DNA of 64,000 bases. It comes from Nostoc sp. FACHB-973. GTDB taxonomy: Bacteria; Cyanobacteriota; Cyanobacteriia; Cyanobacteriales; Nostocaceae. A program made the translations under genes and the position numbers. The notes beneath the pieces are model-generated. The model was not told the DNA's origin and ran no database searches. It worked only from the letters and a program-made list of their open reading frames with translations. Shown here in pieces: positions 1 to 8,101 of the stretch; the first letter of the stretch is position 1; each line of letters begins with the position of its first letter. Where the stretch lies: NCBI RefSeq assembly GCF_014698115.1, contig NZ_JACJSJ010000006.1, positions 98,537-162,536 of the forward strand, in the 5' to 3' direction.

Positions 1-24
1 TTGCTCCCATAATTCAGGTTAAAT

Positions 25-1533
25 ATGCCTTTTCCTAGATCTAGTGGCATTTTGCTGCATCCTACTTCTTTTCCCAGTCGATTTGGCATTGGGGATTTAG
101 GCTTAGAAGCCTATCGCTTCATTGATTTTCTCAAAGAAAGCCATCAACAATATTGGCAAGTTTTACCCTTGGGTCCCACTGGATACGGCAATTCCCCGTA
201 TATGTGCTACTCAGCAATGGCGGGAAATCCTCTACTCGTTAGCCCAGAAAAATTGCTAGAGGAGGGTTTGCTAGTCGAAGAAGACTTTGCTAATTTACCA
301 GCATTTCCGGTGGAAAAGGTAGATTTTGATCGGGTTGTGTCAATTAAGATTGGGCTACTCAAAAAAGCCTGTGAAAAGTTTAGAGTCAATGCTACGCCCA
401 TTCAACAGAAAGAGTTTGCAGGTTTTTGCGACAGCAAAGCCTATTGGCTAGATAATTATGCTTTATTTATGGCGCTGAAAGATGCCAACAAGGGTGCAAG
501 CTGGCATACATGGGAGCCAGAATTTGTCAAGCGTGAACCCGAAGCGTTGGATCAAGCACAGCGTCGCCTCAATGGAGAAATTTTTTATTACAAGTTTATC
601 CAATTTCAGTTTTTCCGCCAGTGGTCTGACGTGAAAAGCTACGCCAACATGCGTGGTATAGACATTATCGGCGATATCCCCATTTACGTTGCTCACGATA
701 GTGCCGATGTGTGGGCGCATCCCGACATTTTTGCCTTAGACGAAGAGACAGGAGTTGCAGCCCAAATGGCAGGAGTTCCACCAGATTACTTTAGCGCCAC
801 CGGTCAATTGTGGGGTAACCCGGTTTATAACTGGGAGGAATTGCAAAAACAAGACTTTAAATGGTGGGTGCAGCGCTTTGAGGCCATGCTGGATTATGTA
901 GATATAATTCGGATTGATCACTTCCGAGGCTTCGAGGCTTATTGGTCTGTACCCCAAGGCGAAGAAACAGCTATGAATGGCGAATGGGTGGAAGCGCCTG
1001 GAGAAGCTTTTTTTGAAGTTATTAGGCAGAAGTTGGGCAAGCTACCCGTATTGGCGGAAGATTTGGGAGTAATTACACCAGAGGTAGAAGCACTGCGAGA
1101 CAAGTTTGAATTTCCGGGAATGAAAGTTTTGCAATTTGCCTTTGGTTCCGATCCCGGTAATCCGTTTTTACCATTCAATTACCCCCGAAATGCTGTAGTT
1201 TACACCGGAACTCATGATAATGACACAACTATAGGCTGGTTCAACAGCGCTAATGACTACGAAAAGCAAAACTTATTGCTTTATTTAGGTTGTATCAGTC
1301 CCGAAGGCGTCCACTGGGATTTAATTCGACTAGCATTGAGTTCCATTGCCAATCAAGCGATTATTCCTTTGCAAGATGTTTTGGGATTAGGAAACGAAGC
1401 GCGGATGAATTTTCCTAGTACCGCTGAGGGTAACTGGGGGTGGCGTTATCAAGCAGCAGCGTTAACAGAGGAATTAAGCTCAAGGCTGAAAGTTCTCACC
1501 AGACTCAATGGACGCGCCCCGCAAGAACACTGA
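25..1533 (+). CDS. malQ: 4-alpha-glucanotransferase (amylomaltase)
   Basis: Disproportionating enzyme of glycogen and maltodextrin metabolism (GH77). It transfers alpha-1,4-glucan segments between acceptors in the cytoplasm. The 502 aa match the usual bacterial length. The GH77 motifs are visible: the nucleophile Asp in IRIDHFRGF (about D298), the acid/base Glu in LAEDLG (about E345) and the third carboxylate in THDND (about D398). The N-terminus (RSSGILLHPTSFPSRFGIGD) is typical of the family. The ATG at 25 follows only 24 bases of window, so upstream context is unknown. The gene ends just before a heptamer-repeat hairpin shared with the convergent RodZ-like gene. Identification is secure. 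Confidence 0.96.
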   Translation: MPFPRSSGILLHPTSFPSRFGIGDLGLEAYRFIDFLKESHQQYWQVLPLGPTGYGNSPYMCYSAMAGNPLLVSPEKLLEEGLLVEEDFANLPAFPVEKVDFDRVVSIKIGLLKKACEKFRVNATPIQQKEFAGFCDSKAYWLDNYALFMALKDANKGASWHTWEPEFVKREPEALDQAQRRLNGEIFYYKFIQFQFFRQWSDVKSYANMRGIDIIGDIPIYVAHDSADVWAHPDIFALDEETGVAAQMAGVPPDYFSATGQLWGNPVYNWEELQKQDFKWWVQRFEAMLDYVDIIRIDHFRGFEAYWSVPQGEETAMNGEWVEAPGEAFFEVIRQKLGKLPVLAEDLGVITPEVEALRDKFEFPGMKVLQFAFGSDPGNPFLPFNYPRNAVVYTGTHDNDTTIGWFNSANDYEKQNLLLYLGCISPEGVHWDLIRLALSSIANQAIIPLQDVLGLGNEARMNFPSTAEGNWGWRYQAAALTEELSSRLKVLTRLNGRAPQEH

Positions 1534-1546
1534 GGAATGGGTGATA

Positions 1547-1620
1547 GGGAGAGGGGGGAGATGGGGGAGATGAGGGAGAAAATACTACATCATCCTTCTC
1601 ATCCCCCTCATCTCCCTCAT
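1547..1620. repeat. STRR heptamer hairpin between convergent genes
   Basis: Heptamers of the GGGGGAGAT/GAGGGAGAT type on the left are mirrored by CATCTCCCT/CATCCCCCT on the right, separated by about 15 bases. The transcript could fold into a long hairpin. It lies between the 3' ends of malQ and the RodZ-like gene and may act as a bidirectional terminator (inference). Confidence 0.75.
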
Positions 1621-1621
1621 C

Positions 1622-2452
1622 TCAAAACTTGGGTTTAGCAGCCGCAATCCTAATTTCTTCTTCTTTCCCTAGTTCTCCCATTTCTTTGGCTTTCTCCTGA
1701 TTAACGCTCATTAAAACACCACCAGCATTATCAGTTTTAACTGTTAATTGCTCTTGAGCTTTCCAAATGCGGTGAGTACCCTCTGGTAGAGTACCCTCAA
1801 ACTCGGTTTTGCCATCAGCTACTACGCGAATCCAGGATGATGCTTTCAATGTAACGCCAATTTGTACAGCCTCTTTCTGTTTGGTATCGCTGACAGGTTG
1901 AACTTCTAGTGACTGTTTTGGTTTGGTTAGTTCTGGTTTGACTATTTCTGGTTTAACAATGGACTTTTGTTGTGGGTATGGCTCGCTTTCGCTATTACTT
2001 GCTTGTAGTACGGCGTTATTTAATAAATGAGATAAGCCATTTACAGAGCATAAAATTAGCAATATGTAAAGAAAGTAAAGATGAATAGGACGTAGTTGAT
2101 TCAGAGGTGAAGTATTCGCCGTAGGTTGGGAGTTTACTTGTGGAGAATTGATCGGAAAAGTGTCAGCAAATTCGGCTCCATTCAAGCCCAGTGCGTCGGC
2201 AAATTGTCTGATTAAACCCTGAATATAAACTGGTTCTGGGAGATCGTTTAAATTACCTTCTTCGATCGCCTGCAATAATCGTCGGGGAATCATGGTCAAT
2301 ATAACTACTTGTTCTAGAGATAGACCCTGTTCTTGACGTGATGCCCAAAGTTGAGCGCCTATTTCTGCCAACTTTTCAGATCTTTGTTGCTCTAATGAAA
2401 GTGGTAGCTGCTGATTATTTTTCTTTCTTGGCCATTTCATGCCTTCTGACAC
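1622..2452 (-). CDS. RodZ-like protein (HTH_25, membrane segment, DUF4115)
   Basis: Cytoskeletal or regulatory membrane protein of the RodZ type, 276 aa. An N-terminal Xre-like helix-turn-helix (about residues 28-95, GAQLWASRQEQGLSLEQV) precedes one membrane segment (about 125-148, LYFLYILLILC). A Pro/Lys-rich linker follows, then a C-terminal DUF4115 beta domain (about 198-255, ASSWIRVVADGKTEFEGTL). RodZ proteins link MreB to the envelope, but many cyanobacterial members are only inferred to do so. The start could be the Met four residues further in. It lies downstream of the pseudouridine synthase on the same strand, about 295 bases away across a heptamer repeat. Confidence 0.82.
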   Translation of the reverse strand: MSEGMKWPRKKNNQQLPLSLEQQRSEKLAEIGAQLWASRQEQGLSLEQVVILTMIPRRLLQAIEEGNLNDLPEPVYIQGLIRQFADALGLNGAEFADTFPINSPQVNSQPTANTSPLNQLRPIHLYFLYILLILCSVNGLSHLLNNAVLQASNSESEPYPQQKSIVKPEIVKPELTKPKQSLEVQPVSDTKQKEAVQIGVTLKASSWIRVVADGKTEFEGTLPEGTHRIWKAQEQLTVKTDNAGGVLMSVNQEKAKEMGELGKEEEIRIAAAKPKF

Positions 2453-2496
2453 TCCTTAACTCAACTAAATCATTAATAGGTTGCTTGAACAGGAAA

Positions 2497-2552
2497 GAAT
2501 TCAGAAGCCAGAATTCAGAATTCAGAATTCAGAATTCTCCAATCCAGAATCC
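2497..2552. repeat. AATTCAG-type heptamer repeat
   Basis: Several tandem copies of AATTCAG with variants (AGCCAGA, AATCCAG). The complementary version (CTGAATT) occurs about 200 bases away at 2752-2797, so the two could pair. It is an STRR-class repeat in the gap upstream of the RodZ-like gene. Confidence 0.8.
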
Positions 2553-2746
2553 AGTATGAATTTGTAGCTCTTTTTATGAAGAATAAACCGGTTTCAAATC
2601 CCTAAACAAATTTACGATTTGGTGAACCAACATTGCAAGAAGATTTTCTTCTATAAGTGATTGACGCACTTAAGAGCGAACGCTCGCCATTGAGCCTCAC
2701 CCAAAAGCTGGTCTACAATTAGCTGGCCGTCTCAAGCCCCACCTAC

Positions 2747-3535
2747 TTAAATTCCGAATTCTGACTCCTGAATTCTGAATTCTGACTCCTGGCTTATTTG
2801 CTCTCGCAAAAAGCGAATTTCACGATCTTTGAGGAAACGATATTTACCCTCTGACAAAAAGGGTTCTTTTGGTGTTTGTAATTGAATTGAGCCGATCGCA
2901 CTGCGATGCAGTTGGATTACTGGGTATCCTAATTGTTCAGCTATCCGGCGAATTTGGCGATTTCTTCCCTCCTGTAAGACAATTTCTAAAAGACTTCCTT
3001 GGGCACAACGTTCTAGCAGCTGTACTTTAGCGGGTCGTGTTTTTCTACCATCCAATACCACACCCTGACGCCACATCCGCAATACTGGTTCTGGAGGATG
3101 GCCTTTTACCAAAACGCGATATGTCTTGGAAATGCTGTGACGTGGATGAGTTAGTCCAAATGTCAAGTCTCCGTCATTTGTCAGGATTAATGCTCCTGTG
3201 GAGTCTGCATCTAGACGCCCAACTGGATGAATACCTGAACCCTCTCGTAATTCTTTCGGTAATAGATCCAGAACAGTCGGTCTTTGGTGAGGATCGTAGC
3301 AAGTTGAAACTACTCCAGCTGGTTTGTGCAACAACAGATAAATCAAAGCTGGACGCTGGTTTCCAGATATCAGTTTGCCATCAATAGCGATCGCATCTTT
3401 TTCGGGATCAACTTTTTGACCTAAATGTGCCAATACCCCATTGATCCGCACCCGTGATTGCCTAATCATTTCTTCAGCTTCACGACGTGAGGCAATACCC
3501 CATTGAGCGAGAATTTTTTGTAACCGTGCCTCCAT
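2747..3535 (-). CDS. rRNA pseudouridine synthase (RsuA/RluB family)
   Basis: Converts a specific rRNA uridine to pseudouridine. The S4 RNA-binding domain covers about residues 3-50 (RLQKILAQWGIASRREAEE). The catalytic domain carries GRLDADSTGAL, with D109 as the expected catalytic aspartate, and GRNRQIRR in the C-terminal half. The 262 aa fit the family except for the end: the last 17 or so residues (SQESEFRIQESEFGI) are encoded by heptamer repeats and are probably an acquired tail. The ATG start at 3535 is directly followed by the conserved S4 sequence. The exact target (RluB-, RsuA- or RluE-like) cannot be assigned. Confidence 0.92.
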   Translation of the reverse strand: MEARLQKILAQWGIASRREAEEMIRQSRVRINGVLAHLGQKVDPEKDAIAIDGKLISGNQRPALIYLLLHKPAGVVSTCYDPHQRPTVLDLLPKELREGSGIHPVGRLDADSTGALILTNDGDLTFGLTHPRHSISKTYRVLVKGHPPEPVLRMWRQGVVLDGRKTRPAKVQLLERCAQGSLLEIVLQEGRNRQIRRIAEQLGYPVIQLHRSAIGSIQLQTPKEPFLSEGKYRFLKDREIRFLREQISQESEFRIQESEFGI

Positions 3536-3668
3536 GTAGAAATTGCTGATTTACTGTTAACTATTAAATGATATTTGCATTTTGTAGTGACTAGGCATAA
3601 ATGTTACATTTAAGCTTTGTTTAAATTCCTCAGTTGTTGAGCAAATACTCATAAACTCCAGTGGTTAG

Positions 3669-4382
3669 ATGTCAGAGCAAAATTCCCAAACAACAAATGT
3701 AAACAAAATCCGAATAATTACGCAAGTACTCACAACAGCATTAAAGCTGTGGTTGAGGGCCCAAGTCAGCCAGATATCTGAACTAGAAGTGGAGATTAAA
3801 GCCAGCGATCGCCAAATTATCTCTGGACGCATTCCTTCGGTATCTATTTTTGCTACTCATGCAGTTTATCAAGGACTCCTAATTACAGAAATTCAATTAA
3901 TGGCAGAAAATATTCAGGTCAACATCGGGTCAATACTTAAGGGGCAGCCCTTGCGACTGTTACAAACAGTACCAGTTGTTGGCGATTTGACCATAGACGA
4001 GAAAGATCTCAATGCTTCTCTCTCATCTGACTTATTATCGACTGCTTTAAGCGATCTACTGGTTAAGGTTTTACCAACACATTGCCCAAAAACGCAATCC
4101 ATTAATTGGCAAGAAATTATTCTTGAGAACAACCAAATTATACTGCTCGGTTTTAGAGTCACCAATAGTGAAACAACACCTCTCAAAATCTGTCTGGGCT
4201 TGCAGTTACTCAATGGTCATGAGTTGCAACTGACAGATATCCAAATCAAGGATGACCAAAAAGATTTATTCCAGGACAATCATGAGTACAATTTCGATCT
4301 TGGCTCAGATGTTGATATCCAAGAATTAACGCTGATCCCAGGCAAGCTAGTGTGTCGTGGGCGGATTAACGTTAACCCGTAA
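3669..4382 (+). CDS. DUF2993 (LmeA-like) protein
   Basis: A 237 aa DUF2993 protein of the kind common in cyanobacteria. The family contains mycobacterial LmeA, but no cyanobacterial function is established. The core runs from about residue 20 to 140, with amphipathic repeats such as SDRQIISGRIPSVSIFATHAVYQG and EIQLMAENIQVNIGSILKG (shown in part). No clear signal peptide is visible, so it may bind a membrane face peripherally (inference). It is divergent from the pseudouridine synthase, with a 133-base gap holding both promoters. It ends immediately before a heptamer repeat. Confidence 0.75.
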   Translation: MSEQNSQTTNVNKIRIITQVLTTALKLWLRAQVSQISELEVEIKASDRQIISGRIPSVSIFATHAVYQGLLITEIQLMAENIQVNIGSILKGQPLRLLQTVPVVGDLTIDEKDLNASLSSDLLSTALSDLLVKVLPTHCPKTQSINWQEIILENNQIILLGFRVTNSETTPLKICLGLQLLNGHELQLTDIQIKDDQKDLFQDNHEYNFDLGSDVDIQELTLIPGKLVCRGRINVNP

Positions 4383-4383
4383 A

Positions 4384-4592
4384 AGGGACTGGGGATTGGG
4401 GATTGGGGATTGGGGAGTGGGGAGTAGGGAGATGGGGGTGAATCCAGTTCAGAGGTCGATGAATGAGTCTTTGAGCCTAATACTTCAAATTATTACTCTC
4501 CCTTATCTCCCCATCTCCCTACCTCCCTACCTCCCTACTCCCCACTCCCCAATCCCCAGTCCCCAGTCCCCAGTCCCCAATCCCTTTCACCC
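4384..4592. repeat. STRR pair with inverted heptamer arms
   Basis: The left arm has GGGGATT/GGGGAGT heptamers (4384-4437). The right arm has CTCCCTA/CCCCAGT heptamers (4497-4592). A core of about 60 bases lies between. The arms are complementary, so a long hairpin is possible between the convergent DUF2993 and cdsA genes. Open frames across it are repeat artefacts. Confidence 0.8.
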
Positions 4593-5477
4593 ATCGACGA
4601 TCAGCGGCAAAAGTAGGGTTACGAAATAGTAAACCAAAGGTGCTGTAAAAATATAACTATCAGTACGGTCTAAAATACCACCGTGGCCAGGGATTAACTG
4701 TCCAGAATCCTTGACTCCAGCATCCCGCTTCAGCATAGACTCGGTGAGATCCCCTAAAAGGCTAGCAATACCAATCAGCAAACCCAACGCTAAACCAGTC
4801 AACAAAGATCTAGGCAAGTGCAGATAATAGGCTCCAGCTAAAGCTACAGCAACACTGGAAGTAATACCAAACACAGCACCTTCTACGGTTTTTTTCGGAC
4901 TAATCTCAGACAAACGGGTTTTGCCAAAGAATTTGCCGATTGTGTAAGCACCGATATCGGCTGCCCAAATACATAACAACGTCAGCAGTGTTGCTGTAAA
5001 ACCTTGTGGTAAAGAGGTAGAATTTGCCTTTTCCCAGAAATCTGCCCAGGTTGTAGGCCAGTAAGCTCCTAAAGGTAGATTGCTAAATGTGGCACTATCA
5101 ATTGCTCGCAACCGCACCCAATAACTCGGTAAATAGCCTACGTAAAATAGCCCCATAATCGAAGCGGAAATATCGGCGATGGTGGCAAATTTGGGTTGAA
5201 ACAGCAGGTAAAAACAAATCAGTGTGCCAGCTATTGGCATCACAGCATCAGCTAAACTGCCATCAAGGGTACAAATCACTAGCAAGACTTGGCTCGCAGC
5301 CATAGTGGTTTTAGCAGCGGGAGCAATGCCTCTGGCTCGCACCAAATTAAAATATTCCTGTTGACCCAAAAAGACGATAACCGCAAACATGATGGTAAAG
5401 TACCAACCCCCTAAAAGGGTCGCACAAAGAGCAAGAGCGATCGCAATAATTCCACTAATAATCCGAGACCAAGGCAT
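4587..5477 (-). CDS. cdsA: phosphatidate cytidylyltransferase
   Basis: Makes CDP-diacylglycerol from phosphatidate and CTP, the precursor of phosphatidylglycerol, in the cytoplasmic membrane. The 296 aa contain multiple hydrophobic segments. The C-terminal CDP-DAG synthase signature (PGHGGILDRTDSYIF, about residues 268-282) is intact and preceded by GDLTESMLKRDAGVKD. ATG start at 5477. A heptamer repeat separates it from cbiT upstream on the same strand, so cotranscription is possible but interrupted by potential hairpins. Confidence 0.95.
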   Translation of the reverse strand: MPWSRIISGIIAIALALCATLLGGWYFTIMFAVIVFLGQQEYFNLVRARGIAPAAKTTMAASQVLLVICTLDGSLADAVMPIAGTLICFYLLFQPKFATIADISASIMGLFYVGYLPSYWVRLRAIDSATFSNLPLGAYWPTTWADFWEKANSTSLPQGFTATLLTLLCIWAADIGAYTIGKFFGKTRLSEISPKKTVEGAVFGITSSVAVALAGAYYLHLPRSLLTGLALGLLIGIASLLGDLTESMLKRDAGVKDSGQLIPGHGGILDRTDSYIFTAPLVYYFVTLLLPLIVDG

Positions 5478-5483
5478 AGAAGT

Positions 5484-5597
5484 ACTGGGGACTGGGGATT
5501 GGGTATTGGGGATTGGGGATTGGGGATTGGGGATTGGGGATTGGGAAAACTCTTCCGTAATTCCCAGTCCCCAGTTCCTAGTCCCCAGTCCCTAATC
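5484..5597. repeat. STRR hairpin (GGGGATT/CCCCAGT)
   Basis: About nine GGGGATT-class heptamers followed after about 20 bases by CCCAGTC-class heptamers in the opposite sense. It lies between cdsA and cbiT and overlaps the last codons of cbiT. Confidence 0.82.
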
Positions 5598-6194
5598 CAG
5601 TTTCTCACCACTGAGGATAAAAATGGGATCGACGGAGGTAAAGGTTTGAGAAAAGCCGCGCGTTTCTAGGCGGTTAACCGCAGATTGGACGACTTCGATA
5701 TTTCTAGCCCTTAATAGGGAAAAACTCTGGGAAATAGCATACAGACTTTCTAGATTAGCAGCTGTGGCTACAACCCGACCTGATGCCGGTAAATATTGCC
5801 AAGCAGCTTGCAAAATTTCTTGAATGGGGCGTCCTCCCTCAATACAAACCCGGTGAGGGGTCACCTTGAGATCCTGCAAACACTCTGGGGCGCTACCTTC
5901 AATGACTTCGACGTTTTTCACTTCAAAGCGATCGCAGTTACGCTTAATTAGATTAGCTACTTCTTCATCCCTTTCGACAGCGATAATCTTTCCTTTTGGA
6001 CACAGCAATCCCACTTCTACGGGAATTGTACCCGTCCCAGCACCAATGTCCCACAACACCGAATTTGGTTGTAGCCGCAGTTGAGAAATTAACAACAGTC
6101 GGACTTCTCGCTGGCTCAGGGGAATTCCTGGCAAATGCTCGAACAATTCATCGGGAATACCAGGGGTAATATAAGGCCAAAGTTGGGAAGGCAT
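5592..6194 (-). CDS. cbiT: precorrin-8 C15-methyltransferase/decarboxylase domain protein CbiT
   Basis: SAM-dependent enzyme of cobalamin corrin-ring synthesis, matching the C-terminal half of CobL. The 200 aa fit stand-alone CbiT. The SAM-binding motif LWDIGAGTGTIPVEV is at about residues 47-61, followed by the acidic VERDEE. The N-terminal GIPDELFEHLPGIPLSQREV is diagnostic of CbiT. No other corrin gene is adjacent; cyanobacterial cobalamin genes are often scattered. The 3' end overlaps the STRR, so the last residues may be variable. Confidence 0.93.
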   Translation of the reverse strand: MPSQLWPYITPGIPDELFEHLPGIPLSQREVRLLLISQLRLQPNSVLWDIGAGTGTIPVEVGLLCPKGKIIAVERDEEVANLIKRNCDRFEVKNVEVIEGSAPECLQDLKVTPHRVCIEGGRPIQEILQAAWQYLPASGRVVATAANLESLYAISQSFSLLRARNIEVVQSAVNRLETRGFSQTFTSVDPIFILSGEKLD

Positions 6195-6289
6195 AGAACT
6201 ACGTAATTATACTAAAGATATTGGCAAACTAAATTGAAAAGCCATAAGCTATGAAGATTTTTCTTTCTTTAGCCCTATAACAAACCATA

Positions 6290-7735
6290 ATGATTGGCGA
6301 AATATTAGGCGAACTTTACGAAGTTCAGCAGCTATTAGGAAAAAAAGCCGGACGGCGGACGCTGTTAGCTCGTGACTTGAAAACTCAGAAATTAGTCGTT
6401 ATCAAGTTACTCTCTTTTAGTAGTGACTTTGAATGGGATGATCTCAAGCTGTTTGAGCGGGAAGCCCAAACCCTAAAATCTTTATCACATCCCTCTATTC
6501 CTGAGTATTTAGACTATTTTGAAGTAAATTTACCTACAATCAAAGGATTTGCTCTAGTACAGAGTTATATCCCAGCACAAACTTTAGAGCAATACTTACA
6601 AACTGGGCGGACTTTTACGGAAGCTGAAATCAGACAGATAGCCAAAGCTCTTTTAGAAATTCTTATTTACTTACATGGGTTGCATCCGCCTGTAATCCAT
6701 CGTGATATTAAGCCTAGCAATATTTTATTGGGCGTAGACGCGCCAAGCACAGCTTACCGGAGGCATCGCTCTGGTAATAATGTCGGTGGAGTTTATCTGA
6801 TAGATTTTGGTTCGGTGCAAACTGTCCTCGCTACAGAAGGTGGGACTAGGACTGTGGTGGGAACCTATGGCTATATGCCACAGGAGCAATTTGGCGGGCG
6901 CACCGTTCCCGCTTCTGATCTCTATAGTTTAGGCGCGACGTTAATTTATTTGGTGACGGGTACTCACCCAGCGGATTTACCCCAAAAGGATTTTCGCGTT
7001 CAGTTCGAGCAAGTAGCTAATGTCAGTCCCAGCTTTACCAATTGGTTAAAGTGGATGGTTGAACCCAGTTTAGAACGGCGTTTGAGTTCTGCTACCGAAG
7101 CGATGTCTACGATGGGCTTTGCCTACGCAGTTTTAGAAAAACCAGAGTCGAGAAACTCACCTGTTTTAGTTGTTGGTAAACCACATGGGAGTAAAATTCA
7201 ATTAACGAAAAATGAAGATTTTCTGGAAATTATCGTTCCACCAGCCGATTTTGATCTATCAATAGCATTCACAGGTTTATTTGCGATCGCCTGGAATTCA
7301 TTTATCCTATTTTGGACAATTGGCGCCCTCTCGGTCTCTTTTCCTACCAACATCCCCTTTGCTTTGTTCTCACTTCCCTTTTGGGGTGTTGGCTTTCTTC
7401 TGGCCTATACATTTTTCTTTCATTTATTTGGACGCATCTGCTTACGCCTCAATTCTGAACAAATTGCCCTCAGCTGGGAGTTATTTGCTTGGAAATTTTA
7501 TCGTCCCCGTGCTTCGTCAAGACAAAGTATTACGAAGTTGGTTTACATTCCAAAGCATTTTACTCAAGACTCTCAAGGCACTAGAATTGCCATTCCAGCA
7601 CAATTGGATATTTGGACAGGAGTAAAAAAATATCAACTTGGTAATATTACTGCTGCTATTAAATCTGAAGCAGAACTGGAATGGCTAGCTCATGAATTAA
7701 GCGATTGGTTGGGTATACCAATTACCAGAGTATAG
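6290..7735 (+). CDS. membrane-associated serine/threonine protein kinase
   Basis: Hanks-type kinase of 481 aa. The kinase domain covers about residues 10-275, with the ATP-anchoring Lys in VVIKLL, catalytic HRDIKPSN (from about 137) and DFG in YLIDFGSVQ (about 172). Two hydrophobic segments follow (about 325-385, FTGLFAIAWNSFILFWTIG and FWGVGFLLAYTFFFHLFG) before a C-terminal cytoplasmic-looking domain. Between NILL and RSGN of the catalytic loop sits a foreign-looking stretch, GVDAPSTAYRRH, encoded by an interspersed repeat (6732-6769). All catalytic motifs remain, so activity is possible. Target unknown. Confidence 0.92.
   Translation: MIGEILGELYEVQQLLGKKAGRRTLLARDLKTQKLVVIKLLSFSSDFEWDDLKLFEREAQTLKSLSHPSIPEYLDYFEVNLPTIKGFALVQSYIPAQTLEQYLQTGRTFTEAEIRQIAKALLEILIYLHGLHPPVIHRDIKPSNILLGVDAPSTAYRRHRSGNNVGGVYLIDFGSVQTVLATEGGTRTVVGTYGYMPQEQFGGRTVPASDLYSLGATLIYLVTGTHPADLPQKDFRVQFEQVANVSPSFTNWLKWMVEPSLERRLSSATEAMSTMGFAYAVLEKPESRNSPVLVVGKPHGSKIQLTKNEDFLEIIVPPADFDLSIAFTGLFAIAWNSFILFWTIGALSVSFPTNIPFALFSLPFWGVGFLLAYTFFFHLFGRICLRLNSEQIALSWELFAWKFYRPRASSRQSITKLVYIPKHFTQDSQGTRIAIPAQLDIWTGVKKYQLGNITAAIKSEAELEWLAHELSDWLGIPITRV
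6732..6769 (-). repeat. interspersed repeat inside the kinase gene
   Basis: Read on the minus strand, the segment begins GCGATGCCT and ends TCTACGC. These are the ends of the intergenic repeats near 37.6 and 38.5 kb. It adds about 12 codons in frame. Confidence 0.7.
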
Positions 7736-7870
7736 AGCAAAAATCACTCTTAAAATTTGATCAAATTTTTTTTCTAATAAAGGATATTCAGCTAGGCAGC
7801 TTTCCTGAGCATTCCCTTCTTTGCTCATGAATGTTTATAGTTAATTACAGATGCTGTAGAGGAAACTTAT

Positions 7871-8044
7871 ATGTTTGGACTGGGATTACCGGAAATAAGT
7901 GTAATTGCCATAGTAGCTATTTTAATTTTTGGCCCAAAAAAAATTCCGGAATTGGGAACTGCACTGGGTAAAACCCTACGCGGCTTTAAAGAGGAGATGA
8001 AAACTCCCAGTGACGAAACCAATCCGGAACAAGATAAACAATAG
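7871..8044 (+). CDS. tatA: Tat translocase subunit TatA/TatE
   Basis: Pore-forming subunit of the twin-arginine translocase, 57 aa. It has the family layout: a short N-terminal membrane helix (LPEISVIAIVAILIF, residues 6-20), the invariant FGPKKIPELG hinge (20-29), an amphipathic helix (ALGKTLRGFKEEMK) and an acidic, unstructured tail. The ATG at 7871 is preceded by GAGGAAA. It lies between the kinase gene and the convergent cphA, with no tatC nearby, as is common in cyanobacteria. Confidence 0.93.
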   Translation: MFGLGLPEISVIAIVAILIFGPKKIPELGTALGKTLRGFKEEMKTPSDETNPEQDKQ

Positions 8045-8100
8045 TCAAGGGTCAAGGGTGAAAATCTTTGAGATGCTTGACTTTTAACCCTTGACTTTTG
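8045..8100. terminator. inverted TCAAGGG-type repeat between tatA and cphA
   Basis: AGTCAAGGGTCAAGGGT is mirrored by ACCCTTGACTTTTGACT about 25 bases later. This could form a hairpin serving both convergent genes. It is heptamer-based like the other STRRs. Confidence 0.55.
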
Positions 8101-8101
8101 A

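Noticed and set aside
8045..8100. tRNA or small RNA after tatA
   Set aside because: The structure is explained by inverted TCAAGGG heptamers.
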